A model generated the notes under the pieces. That model had not been told where the DNA came from, did not search any database, and was given only the letters and a program-made list of their open reading frames with translations. A program made the position numbers and the translations under genes. Below are positions 33,088 through 41,625 of a stretch of DNA of 64,000 bases, one piece after another. The stretch is from Polynucleobacter sp. AP-Elch-400A-B2 (GTDB taxonomy: Bacteria > Pseudomonadota > Gammaproteobacteria > Burkholderiales > Burkholderiaceae). The stretch covers positions 876,091 to 940,090 of the forward strand of contig NZ_CP061317.1 of NCBI RefSeq assembly GCF_018688355.1. The letters are read 5' to 3'. Each line of letters starts with the position of its first letter. Position 1 is the first letter of the stretch.

Positions 33088-34395
33088 ATGACATTAAAAA
33101 ATCAAGTCAAACTCATGCAAGAGGCACACTTGCATATGCCTCAAGGGGTTGCAGAAAACTATCGCTATTGGGGTGATGAGCAAACTGTATTTATATCTTC
33201 AGCCAAGGGCGCTCAGCTGACCGACTGTGATGGCAAAAAATATATTGATTTTCGTTTGGGATATGGCCCAATTATTTTGGGCTATCGCGATGATCGAGTA
33301 GATCAAGCGGTCATTCGACAAATTCAGGAAGGCGGAACACTGTCAGGTTTTTCTACATCGCTGGATACTGAGGTAGTCAAGCAAATCAAAGCCCTATGCC
33401 CGCAAATTGATAAGTTACGGTTTGCTAATTCCGGTACCGAAGCCGTGATGGGCGCAGTCAGAACGGCGCGTGGTTTTACTGGCAGAGATCGAGTTGCTAT
33501 TGTAGAAGGCAGCTTTCATGGTCTAGTTGATGAAATGATGTGGAAGTCTGATATCGAAAATTGGAATTCTGGCGATCTTCATCCCCCCAAAATCATTCCA
33601 TTTGGGGCAGGTATTCCCAACAATACCCGTGAGCTCGTTGACTTTGTTGAGCTCAATAATTTTGAGGCTCTTGAGCAACTCTTTATCTCACGGAAAGATT
33701 CTTTAGCCTGTGTTTTATTGGAGCCCATTATTGGTAATGCAGGCAGTATTGCCGCCTGCCATTGTTGGTTGCAAAGATTGCGTGAGCTATGTAGCCAAAA
33801 CGGTACGATCCTCATTATTGATGAAGTCAAAACGGGGTTTCGGGTAGCTAAGGGTGGCGCCCAATCTTTGTATGGGATTTATGCAGATCTGACAACGTAT
33901 GCCAAGGCTATGGGTAATGGCTATCCTGTTGCTGCTTTCGGTGGAAGGGCTGAGGTGATGGATGTGGTTGGTTCTCATGCTGGTGGTGTTGTGCATGGTG
34001 GAACCTATACAGCCAATTTAGTCGGATTAAGTGCTGCGCATGCAACCTTAGATATTTTGGCAAATACGAATGCCCTTAAAACAGTAGACGAGGCGGGGCA
34101 AAAGATTCAAGCACTATTAGGCCGCGTCTTTACCACCGCGGGAATTGAGCATGCCTTTGCAGGTCCTCCCGCAATGCTAGGTATTCATTTTTCGAGCGAA
34201 GTGCCCAATAATTATCGTCAGTGGCGAAAAGTCAACAACACCTTATATAAAAAATTTGCCTGGAAATTAATTGAGTATGGAGTAATGCTCGAGCCAGATT
34301 CAAGAGAGCCTTGGTTTATCTGTGAGGCCCATGGTCAAATAGACTTCGCTTGGTTAGAGGACGTGGCTACTAAAGCAATTAAATCAGCGCTCTGA
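33088..34395 (+). CDS. Class III PLP-dependent aminotransferase (GSA-aminomutase-like)
   Basis: 435 residues of the ornithine/GSA aminotransferase class. Visible: FANSGTEAVMGAVRTARGFT (phosphate site), VEGSFHG, IIDEVKTGFRV with the PLP Asp, and the Schiff-base Lys in TTYAKAMGNGYPVAAF. It resembles glutamate-1-semialdehyde aminomutase paralogues used in secondary pathways rather than HemL. With the methyltransferase and dehydrogenase it forms a short amino-acid or amine-modifying pathway of unknown substrate. Confidence 0.87.
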   Translation: MTLKNQVKLMQEAHLHMPQGVAENYRYWGDEQTVFISSAKGAQLTDCDGKKYIDFRLGYGPIILGYRDDRVDQAVIRQIQEGGTLSGFSTSLDTEVVKQIKALCPQIDKLRFANSGTEAVMGAVRTARGFTGRDRVAIVEGSFHGLVDEMMWKSDIENWNSGDLHPPKIIPFGAGIPNNTRELVDFVELNNFEALEQLFISRKDSLACVLLEPIIGNAGSIAACHCWLQRLRELCSQNGTILIIDEVKTGFRVAKGGAQSLYGIYADLTTYAKAMGNGYPVAAFGGRAEVMDVVGSHAGGVVHGGTYTANLVGLSAAHATLDILANTNALKTVDEAGQKIQALLGRVFTTAGIEHAFAGPPAMLGIHFSSEVPNNYRQWRKVNNTLYKKFAWKLIEYGVMLEPDSREPWFICEAHGQIDFAWLEDVATKAIKSAL

Positions 34396-34755
34396 AATAA
34401 ATAATCAAATTACCCAACATGTTGTAATGATTATTAATATAGTTCGATTTTTACTGTAAGTTATTAAAATAGAGAGATTTCACAGCAGCCAAGAGCTTTT
34501 CTAAGGCGTAGGTCGCACGTTCAAATCGTGCTGGGCAGGCTAACATCTCACGTACAAGACTTAAAACCTATTTGGTGAATTCTCGATACTCGAACCTAGG
34601 GATATTTATATCTTGGATCACTTTAAATGACTGAAAAAACTTTACATATTCTGTAAAGCATTCTCGGGTAATCCCTACGATAACGATGCCAACCCTCATG
34701 TTAGATTGTTGTTAGTCGCAAAACTTTTATTACAAGAAGTGAATATGGAGAGACT
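34396..34755. other. Intergenic region around tRNA-Arg fragment copy 4
   Basis: No gene. It holds fragment copy 4 with its AT-rich lead-in (ctgtaagttattaaaata) and the promoter region of the FAH-fold gene. Confidence 0.55.
34498..34542 (+). repeat. tRNA-Arg(UCU) 3'-half copy 4
   Basis: Three changes relative to copies 1 and 2 (TTTCTAA for CTTCTAA, TTCAAAT for TTCGAAT, CTA for CCA), same orientation. Confidence 0.75.
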
Positions 34756-35781
34756 ATGAGCAATCAAAGACGTGAATTCCTAAAGGTATCTGCTTTAGCC
34801 GGCGGTGCTGCGCTAACCACCCCTTTTATTGCAAATCAGGCTGAGGCAGCTGGACCTGGTGCGGGCGCTGTTAGAGTTGCTAATCCTGACATGGCAAAGA
34901 ACATGACTGTTCTCAATTACAAAGTCGACAATAAATATGTTTTAGGTGTAAAGACGGACAAAGGTATTTTAGATGTTGCTAAGGCAGCAAAGCAGTTCAA
35001 GGTTAAGGCACCAATTAATACTGATGATTTGATTCAGAATGGTGATCAAGGTCTGGGTAAGCTGGTAGGTCTGGCATTGAGTAAGGGCGGCCCAAATTTG
35101 TTTTTAGATGAATCTAAAATTGAATATGCACCGGCTGTTACTAATCCCGAGAAAATCATCTGTGTGGGATTGAACTATGCAAAGCATGCTAAAGAAACCA
35201 ATAATCCCATCCCAACCTTACCAATTCTGTTCAATAAATTCAACAACACATTGAATAGCCATAACGGCGTTGTAAAGGCATCATTAGTCAATGCAGAAAA
35301 GTTTGATTATGAAGCAGAGTTAGTTATTGTGATGGGTAGGCGTGCATATAACGTTAGTGAGGCCGATGCTTTGTCATATGTATTTGGCTATGCTACAGGA
35401 CAAGACTTTACAGCGCGTGACTTACAGCAACGCAGTAGCCAGTGGATGATTGGCAAAACCAATGATGGTTTCGCGCCTATAGGCCCCTATATCTTGACAT
35501 CAGATTTAGTTGGAAATCCAAATCAACTAAAGATTGAGCAGTACGTTAATGGTGAGGTTCGTCAGTCATCCAATACTAACGATATGGTCTTTAATTGCGC
35601 ACAGATTATTAGCTATGCCTCTAAGATCTTTACCCTAGAGCCAGGCGATATTATCTTTACTGGCACCCCGGAAGGGGTGATAACAGGGTATCCAAAAGAT
35701 AAACAGGTTTGGCTAAAGCCCGGCGATAAGCTAGAGACCCGTATTGAGAAGCTAGGTAACCTCAAATTTACCGTAGCCTGA
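34756..35781 (+). CDS. Tat-exported fumarylacetoacetate hydrolase-family protein
   Basis: 341 residues. A twin-arginine signal (RREFLKVSALAGG) precedes a FAH fold: ICVGLNYAKHAKE, the metal ligands in DYEAELVIV and the GYATGQDFTARDLQ loop, and the end motif EPGDIIFTGTPEGV. FAH-family enzymes cleave C-C bonds or decarboxylate or hydrate beta-keto acids; export by Tat is unusual. GGAGAG lies five bases before the ATG. A strong terminator follows. Confidence 0.87.
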   Translation: MSNQRREFLKVSALAGGAALTTPFIANQAEAAGPGAGAVRVANPDMAKNMTVLNYKVDNKYVLGVKTDKGILDVAKAAKQFKVKAPINTDDLIQNGDQGLGKLVGLALSKGGPNLFLDESKIEYAPAVTNPEKIICVGLNYAKHAKETNNPIPTLPILFNKFNNTLNSHNGVVKASLVNAEKFDYEAELVIVMGRRAYNVSEADALSYVFGYATGQDFTARDLQQRSSQWMIGKTNDGFAPIGPYILTSDLVGNPNQLKIEQYVNGEVRQSSNTNDMVFNCAQIISYASKIFTLEPGDIIFTGTPEGVITGYPKDKQVWLKPGDKLETRIEKLGNLKFTVA

Positions 35782-35795
35782 TTAAGAACCTAAAG

Positions 35796-35823
35796 CCCTC
35801 ATCAGAAATGGTGGGGGTTTTTT
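35796..35823 (+). terminator. Rho-independent terminator
   Basis: CCCTCATCA-gaaa-TGGTGGGGG forms a 9-bp stem (with G-U pairs) and a GAAA tetraloop, then six T residues. Confidence 0.8.
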
Positions 35824-35985
35824 AGTTTGGCGGTACCTTGACACTTTAGGTGCTGTGCAGATCACTTTGCTAAAACAACTAGTTCTTTTAAATCAATGCT
35901 TTGCAGCTCATTTTTACTCAAAGCAACATTTCTATTAAATAAGGCTTGAATAAGTTTCAATCTTGAAGATATACTTTTGCTCAAG

Positions 35986-36175
35986 CAGGAGAGTGAGATC
36001 TAATCTCCACCGAAGGCGCAAACTCCCATGAACGCTCAGGTATCCATTAGGAAGGTACTGCTTATCCTAAATAGCCGTCTGGAGAGTCACCATCTTTATG
36101 GTGCACCGAAGGAGCAAGCACTCAGCTACGCTGTAGTGTGAATCTCTCAGGTATCAGGGACAGGGGGAGCGGCAG
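35986..36175 (+). ncRNA. Tandem glycine riboswitch
   Basis: Two glycine aptamers in series. The first runs from GGAGAG (35988) through CACCGAAGGCGCAA and CGCTCAGGTA. The second runs from GGAGAG (36081) through CACCGAAGGAGCAA, GAATCTCTCAGGTA and GGGACAGGGGGAG. These are the conserved glycine-riboswitch blocks and the spacing fits. Such switches normally turn on gcvT-type genes or glycine transporters; here only a 61-codon ORF follows before a terminator. Confidence 0.9.
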
Positions 36176-36291
36176 CCATATCGATATGGCACTTTAGGAG
36201 ACTTCGCATGCACACAATTCCGAGCTAATTCAGTTTTTGCTATTGCAGATCAATTGTTTACATTTTCACTTACTGAATAGGGATACATACC

Positions 36292-36477
36292 ATGAGCAAT
36301 AAACTAGTCCAAGAAGCACCTTTTCATCCTGGATATGAGGATGCTTCCTATAAAAATGAAGTTTCACCAGCGATTGCCGAATTAGAGAGCTTCAGAAAAA
36401 TGAGCGCTCGCCACCTTGGCTTTTCAGAGTTGATAGTGGATTTCTGCAAGTCTTCAAAGTCATTGACTCCAGCCTGA
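36292..36477 (+). CDS. Small protein under the glycine riboswitch, 61 aa
   Basis: MSNKLVQEAPFHPGYEDASY, then a short helical part (IAELESFRKMSARHLGF). No recognised family, no signal or membrane segment. AGGGAT is a weak ribosome-binding site. It is the only substantial ORF between the riboswitch and the terminator at 36492, although a six-codon ORF (ATG at 36208) with a better site, TAGGAG, precedes it. Confidence 0.5.
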   Translation: MSNKLVQEAPFHPGYEDASYKNEVSPAIAELESFRKMSARHLGFSELIVDFCKSSKSLTPA

Positions 36478-36491
36478 TCGTCAATTAACAG

Positions 36492-36518
36492 CCCCAGTTA
36501 GCAATAGCTGGGGTTTTT
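36492..36518 (+). terminator. Rho-independent terminator
   Basis: CCCCAGTTA-gcaa-TAGCTGGGG, a 9-bp stem with one G-U pair, then TTTTT. It ends the riboswitch transcript. Confidence 0.85.
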
Positions 36519-36520
36519 AG

Positions 36521-36558
36521 GGTCTAGGCCACACCCTCAAATCATGCCGAGCAGGCCA
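36521..36558 (+). repeat. tRNA-Arg 3'-end remnant copy 5 (strongly decayed)
   Basis: GTCTAGGCCACACCCTCAAA then TCATGCCGAGCAGGCCA: alignable to the T-arm and acceptor end of the other copies, with the GCAGGCCA end intact. Confidence 0.5.
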
Positions 36559-36630
36559 AATACTCAAGCACCAATAAGTAAAAAGAGGTCTTGCGGGCAA
36601 GAAAGCTAAAAAACGCTTAAAGTATTTGAT

Positions 36631-37236
36631 ATGAAAGAGATCGCCCACTACACCCCCATTGGTTTTTCTGATCGAGTTGCTCTATCGTTTACTAAGGGCA
36701 TGCGTTTTTTTGCTGATACTTTTTTTAAAAAACGCTATGGGCACCGAGCTGTTGTTTTGGAAACCGTCGCAGGAGTTCCAGGAATGGTGGCCGGTATGTG
36801 GACTCATTTAACCAGCCTACGCAGTATGAAGGTTGGCTATGGACCAAAGATCCGTACGCTCTTAGCAGAAGCTGAGAACGAAAGAATGCACTTAATGACC
36901 TTTATCGAGATTGCAAAGCCTAATATGTTTGAGCGCTATCTAGTCTTGATCACACAAGCTATTTTCTGGAATTTCTTTTTCATTATCTATGTCTTATTTC
37001 CAAGGACGGCACATCGTATAGTCGGCTATTTTGAGGAGGAGGCTGTCTACTCCTATACCGAATATTTAAAAGAAATTGATGAGGGACGCACGCCGAATGT
37101 TCTTGCTCCTAAGATCGCTATCGATTATTGGAAACTGGATGCCAACGCAACCTTGCGTGATGTTGTGATTGCCGTCCGAAATGATGAGGCTCATCACCGA
37201 GATACAAACCATCAATTTGCCAGTGAATATGATTAA
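36631..37236 (+). CDS. aox: Alternative oxidase (ubiquinol, diiron)
   Basis: 201-residue cyanide-insensitive ubiquinol oxidase of the AOX family. All diiron-ligand motifs are seen: LETVAGVPG with Glu44, NERMHLM with Glu84 and His87, FEEEAVYSYTEYL near 134-146, and RNDEAHHRD with Glu186 and His189. Two hydrophobic segments bind it to the inner membrane. It reduces oxygen to water without pumping protons. It is alone between tRNA-Arg remnants 5 and 6, consistent with horizontal arrival. Confidence 0.92.
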   Translation: MKEIAHYTPIGFSDRVALSFTKGMRFFADTFFKKRYGHRAVVLETVAGVPGMVAGMWTHLTSLRSMKVGYGPKIRTLLAEAENERMHLMTFIEIAKPNMFERYLVLITQAIFWNFFFIIYVLFPRTAHRIVGYFEEEAVYSYTEYLKEIDEGRTPNVLAPKIAIDYWKLDANATLRDVVIAVRNDEAHHRDTNHQFASEYD

Positions 37237-37245
37237 TGGTCTAGC

Positions 37246-37290
37246 CTATTAAGGCTTAGGTCACATGTTCGAGTCTTGCTGGGCATGCCA
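37246..37290 (+). repeat. tRNA-Arg 3'-end remnant copy 6 (decayed)
   Basis: CTATTAAGGCTTAGGTC, then ACATGTTCGAGTCTTGC, then TGGGCATGCCA. It is alignable over its whole length to the 45-base element with several substitutions; same orientation. Confidence 0.6.
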
Positions 37291-37338
37291 AAATTTACGA
37301 TGAGCCCTTGCTTATAAATCCTCAGCTTTATATGAAAA

Positions 37339-39450
37339 ATGAATTCTAGAAGTCCTGCTTTTCGTAAAAAGGCAATTGCACTATTCGCAAGTAGTATTTT
37401 CATTAAGCCAGCGCTTGCAAATCAGCCTGAGTATGAAGCCCCGCCACTTGATGAGATTGTGGTCTCAGCCAGTGGATATGAGCAGAAAATATTAGACACC
37501 GCAGCCTCTATTAATGTAGTTAACCGCAATCAGATTGAAAACGGTCAGGCAATGGATAATCTTGCCGAGCCATTGAATCGAGTTCCAGGTATCTTTGCCT
37601 TAAATCGTCAAAACTATGCACAGGATCTTCAAATATCCTCCCGCGGTTTTGGAGCAAACTCTACTTTTGGTACGCGGGGCATCAAAATTTTTGTTGATAA
37701 TATTCCCGGTACCGTTGCGGACGGACAGGGTCAGATCTCACATATTGATTTGCCATCTACTGAGCGAATTGAGGTCATGCGCGGCCCATATTCTGTTCTC
37801 TATGGCAATTCATCTGGCGGAGTGATCAGTATCTTTACGCAAGATGGCGGACCAAATAACGAGGTAGAACCTTACTTTGAGGTGGGGTCTTACTCGCAAA
37901 GAAAAGCAGGCGTTAAGGCAAGCGGTATTTATCGCGATACTAACTATCTTCTAGATGTAGGAGACTTTCATACCAACGGCTATCGGGAGCATAGCGTAGC
38001 AGATCGATTTAATGCAAATTCAAAGCTGAAGTTTAAGATGGGTGGTGATACAGCCGTCACGTTCATTGCTAATAATGTTAATTTAAGTGCTCAAGATCCA
38101 CTGGGACTAACGTCATCGCAATTAGTTACTAACCCAAAACAAGCTGGCAATAGTGCCATTAGCCAAAATACACGTAAGTCAGTTTTGCAGTCTCAGACGG
38201 GCGCTACGATTGATACCCGTGTGGATCAAGAAAATCAGCTGTTGTTTACTCCTTATTACGGCCAGCGTCATGTCACTCAATTCCTGGCCGCCCAGAGTAA
38301 CGGGGTCATTGATTTAAAGCGAAACTTTTATGGCATGGATAGCAAATGGGTTCATAAAAGCCAAATGCTAGAGATGCCATTTACTTTGGTCGGTGGCGTT
38401 GACATGAACGAGAATGATGATCAGCGCATGACCTATCAAAATAATGGGGGCGTGCAGGGAGCGCTTGGTCAAAATTACCGCATGAGTGCCAAAAACTTTG
38501 ATCAATATGCTCATTTAGATTGGCGTTTGCTTGAGCGTCTATCACTCAATATGGGCGCCAGAAATTCCACAACCACTTTGAGCTCAATTAGTAATAGTCC
38601 TGCATTAAATAATACAAGTAGTGGCTCCAATACTTATCAGGCGCTCACTAGCATGATGTCATTGCAATATTATTTAACCGAGCTTTCGAATGTATATATC
38701 TCGTATGGATCTAGCTTTGATACTCCTACGCTAAATCAAGTAACCTATAACTCTAATTTTAGTAGCTCAAATTTCGGTTTATCTGCTGCTACTACCAAAC
38801 AGCTTGAGGTTGGCTTTAAATCAAAAGTATCAAAGTCAGCTCAAATCAATGTAGCCCTATTTAATGCCAACACCACAAACGATATCGTGGTCGGCGCTTC
38901 GAGCTCTGGAAGAACTGCATTTACCAATGCTCCAAAGACGAATCGACAGGGGATGGAGCTCGGTTCGCAATTTAAATTGCCCTATGATTTTGAAATGAAT
39001 CTTGCATACACTTGGTTAAACGCAACTGTCAAAGAGGCATATTCATATACTTATCAAGCTACCGGTATCCCGACCACAACCAATGTTGTGCTCAGCGGTA
39101 ATCGAATTCCTGGCGTTCCTAATCAAGGCCTGTTTTCTGAACTCCTTTGGGCCAAACCTAATAAATCGATGGAGGCTGCAGTAGAGGCGAGGGTCAATGG
39201 CTCGATGGCGGTCAATGACATTAATAGCTTGAGCATGGCAAATGGCTATGCTGTGATGAATATACGTGGTGTTTTGCGTCAAGAGCTCACTAGTGGCTGG
39301 TCGTCCTCACAATTTTTTAGGATCAACAACGTATTGGATCGCTCATACGTTGGGTCTGTCATTGTTAATCAGACTAGCAGCCAGTTTTATGAGTCTGCCC
39401 CCGGGCGCAATTGGATCATCGGTGGCAATGTAAGCTATCAATTTAAGTAA
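37339..39450 (+). CDS. TonB-dependent outer-membrane receptor
   Basis: 703 residues. Signal peptide (to ALANQ), TonB box DEIVVSA, plug domain (SINVVNRNQIENGQ, then VPGIFALN, then ERIEVMRGPYSVLYGNSSGGVISI) and a 22-strand barrel ending in VSYQFK with a terminal aromatic. Closest in style to FecA/PupB-like receptors. The ligand is unknown; the following dehydrogenase and cytochrome suggest uptake of a substrate or metal-cofactor complex. Confidence 0.9.
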   Translation: MNSRSPAFRKKAIALFASSIFIKPALANQPEYEAPPLDEIVVSASGYEQKILDTAASINVVNRNQIENGQAMDNLAEPLNRVPGIFALNRQNYAQDLQISSRGFGANSTFGTRGIKIFVDNIPGTVADGQGQISHIDLPSTERIEVMRGPYSVLYGNSSGGVISIFTQDGGPNNEVEPYFEVGSYSQRKAGVKASGIYRDTNYLLDVGDFHTNGYREHSVADRFNANSKLKFKMGGDTAVTFIANNVNLSAQDPLGLTSSQLVTNPKQAGNSAISQNTRKSVLQSQTGATIDTRVDQENQLLFTPYYGQRHVTQFLAAQSNGVIDLKRNFYGMDSKWVHKSQMLEMPFTLVGGVDMNENDDQRMTYQNNGGVQGALGQNYRMSAKNFDQYAHLDWRLLERLSLNMGARNSTTTLSSISNSPALNNTSSGSNTYQALTSMMSLQYYLTELSNVYISYGSSFDTPTLNQVTYNSNFSSSNFGLSAATTKQLEVGFKSKVSKSAQINVALFNANTTNDIVVGASSSGRTAFTNAPKTNRQGMELGSQFKLPYDFEMNLAYTWLNATVKEAYSYTYQATGIPTTTNVVLSGNRIPGVPNQGLFSELLWAKPNKSMEAAVEARVNGSMAVNDINSLSMANGYAVMNIRGVLRQELTSGWSSSQFFRINNVLDRSYVGSVIVNQTSSQFYESAPGRNWIIGGNVSYQFK

Positions 39451-39585
39451 GCTCAAAATGTGCCCCAGAGTCAATTTGTTGCTGCTTTATAAGGCAAAAC
39501 CCTAGTACCAGACTATAGCCATTACGCTAAAAAAGAATTAAATTGATAGTACTAACTGTATAAAAAATTTAGTCATAAAAAAAGA

Positions 39586-40833
39586 ATGGAAACAACCATG
39601 TCCCAGCGACTTATTTCGTCAGCAACACTTTCTACCTTGACCATGTCCTTGATGATTCTGCAAGGCTGCTCAACTACACCACCTCCTAAAGCCGAGACTG
39701 CCCCAGCGCCAGCATGGAAGCAGGGCATTGGTGCAGATATGGCCACTTCGACCTTGGCGCCAATGCCTGGAAAGATGACCACAACAGCAGCAAGCGAAAT
39801 TCCACTCAATACATTGAAATTGCCTCCTGGCTTCAAGATTGAAGTCTATGCAACTGGTATTCCCGGTGCTCGTGAAATGGCCATGGGTGACAATGGCAAG
39901 ATTTACATCGGTACCCGTGCAATTGGTCGTGTCTATGAAGTCAGCGATAACGGCAAAGAACGTACCAGCCGAGTTGTGGTTGATAAGTTGGTACAGCCTT
40001 CAGGTGTTGCCTATAAAAATGGATCGCTCTATGTGATGGCAATTGATAAAGTCTTACGCTATGACGGCATTGGCAAAAATCCCAATGTGGCACCAGTCGA
40101 TTTAACGTCTAAGTTTAAATTGCCACCAGAACAACATCACAACTGGAAATATTTAGCTTTTGGTCCAGATGGTAAGTTGTATGTACCTTTTGGCGCGCCT
40201 TGCAATATTTGCGAACTGCCAACCCCTGAGTATGCTCAGATCCGTCGCTATAACGCAGATGGATCAGGCATGGAAGTATTAGCCACCGGCGTTAGAAATA
40301 CCCAAGGCTTTGATTGGCATCCCGTTACCAAGCAACTGTGGTTTACAAACCATGGCCGCGATTGGATGGGGGATGACAAGCCCAATGACACTCTGAACAT
40401 CCTCGCTAAAAAAGGTGAAAACTTTGGCTTCCCTTATTGTCATGAGGGCAACATGCCTGATGACAAAATTATTAAGCCAAATGCTTGTGAGGGCGTCACT
40501 AAACCTGTTGCCTTATTAGGGGCTCATGCAGCTGCAATGGACATTAAGTTTTATACCGGCAATATGTTCCCGGCTGAATATAAAAATGTGGCATTCATAG
40601 CGCGCAAAGGTTCATGGAATCGCAACGTCAAGTCAGGCTATGATGTAGTGACGGTGAAAGCAGATGCTGATGGTAAGAATGCCAAGATCACACCATTCAT
40701 TACTGGCTTTATGAATTCTGCCGATCAATCATTTTGGGGTCGCCCTACATTCTTCATGCAATTGCGTGATGGCTCTATGTTGCTAACAGATGAACAGCTA
40801 GGCGCTATCTACAGAATTACTTACAAGAAATAA
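39586..40833 (+). CDS. PQQ-dependent sugar-dehydrogenase-like lipoprotein (sorbosone dehydrogenase family)
   Basis: 415 residues. A lipobox (MILQGC) makes it a lipoprotein. The body is a six-bladed propeller of the GDH/sorbosone dehydrogenase family: LPPGFKIEVYATGIPGAREM, then GVAYKNGSLYV, then GVRNTQGFDWHPV, then FTNHGRDWMGDDKPND and FGFPYCHEG. Such enzymes oxidise aldoses or aldehydes in the periplasm with PQQ. The alternative start ATG 39598 is possible. A cytochrome c gene follows after 27 bp and is the probable electron acceptor. Confidence 0.85.
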   Translation: METTMSQRLISSATLSTLTMSLMILQGCSTTPPPKAETAPAPAWKQGIGADMATSTLAPMPGKMTTTAASEIPLNTLKLPPGFKIEVYATGIPGAREMAMGDNGKIYIGTRAIGRVYEVSDNGKERTSRVVVDKLVQPSGVAYKNGSLYVMAIDKVLRYDGIGKNPNVAPVDLTSKFKLPPEQHHNWKYLAFGPDGKLYVPFGAPCNICELPTPEYAQIRRYNADGSGMEVLATGVRNTQGFDWHPVTKQLWFTNHGRDWMGDDKPNDTLNILAKKGENFGFPYCHEGNMPDDKIIKPNACEGVTKPVALLGAHAAAMDIKFYTGNMFPAEYKNVAFIARKGSWNRNVKSGYDVVTVKADADGKNAKITPFITGFMNSADQSFWGRPTFFMQLRDGSMLLTDEQLGAIYRITYKK

Positions 40834-40860
40834 GCAGTGATATAGATCGTATTGGCTTTA

Positions 40861-41439
40861 ATGAGATTGGTAAAAATAGCGGCGTTACTCTCGGGGGTTT
40901 ATCTCTCGATAGTTACGCCGCATTCTTATGGGCAAGACATGGGTGCCAAGCTGGCTGTCTGTGGCGCTTGCCATGGCGCCGATGGTAATTCCACGATGGC
41001 GGGTATTCCATCACTAGCGGGTCAACCTAAGATATTTTTGGAAAACAATCTCATTATGATTCGTGAAGGCATGCGGGATATCCCCGTTATGAAGGGGCAG
41101 CTTGATGGCTTAAATGATGCTGCCATTGTTGCGATTGCAAAGTTTTACACCAATAGTCTAGCCATTTCACAAGCGGGCTCTAGGAATGCTGCTTTATTTG
41201 AAAAGGGCCAAGTGATTTCAAAAGAGGCCTTATGCGGAACATGTCATTTGCCTAGCTATGTTGGCAGAGATCAGATGCCAAGAATTGCTGCTCAGAGAGA
41301 AGATTACCTTTTGTACAGTATGAGACAGTTTCGTTCAAATCAAGCTACAGGTAGAGATACGATCATGGCGGCATCTCTATACGGTATGACGGATGATGAT
41401 TTAAAAGCAATTGCCCACTATCTGTCACAATTACAGTAA
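40861..41439 (+). CDS. Dihaem cytochrome c (c553/c4 type)
   Basis: 192 residues. Signal peptide (LLSGVYLSIVTPHSYGQ) then two class I cytochrome domains, each with CxxCH: CGACHGADGNS and CGTCHLPS. Distal Met candidates are in MKGQLDG and MAASLYGMT. It should take electrons from the preceding propeller dehydrogenase to the respiratory chain. ATG at 40861 is preferred over an upstream TTG at 40852. Confidence 0.9.
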   Translation: MRLVKIAALLSGVYLSIVTPHSYGQDMGAKLAVCGACHGADGNSTMAGIPSLAGQPKIFLENNLIMIREGMRDIPVMKGQLDGLNDAAIVAIAKFYTNSLAISQAGSRNAALFEKGQVISKEALCGTCHLPSYVGRDQMPRIAAQREDYLLYSMRQFRSNQATGRDTIMAASLYGMTDDDLKAIAHYLSQLQ

Positions 41440-41625
41440 TTGAGCGATGCGCTATTTGAATTTAGTGCAGATCTAAACGAGAAGTTCAGATGGTTTTCAT
41501 TTTAGAGGTGCATTCTTGCCATATATAGCTCGCCCCTCTTTTAACGACTACGACGATGGCTTCACTCTTTTCGCATCGAAATACTGGCTGTTAATATTAA
41601 TATGTCTAACAAGAGGGAGATATTC

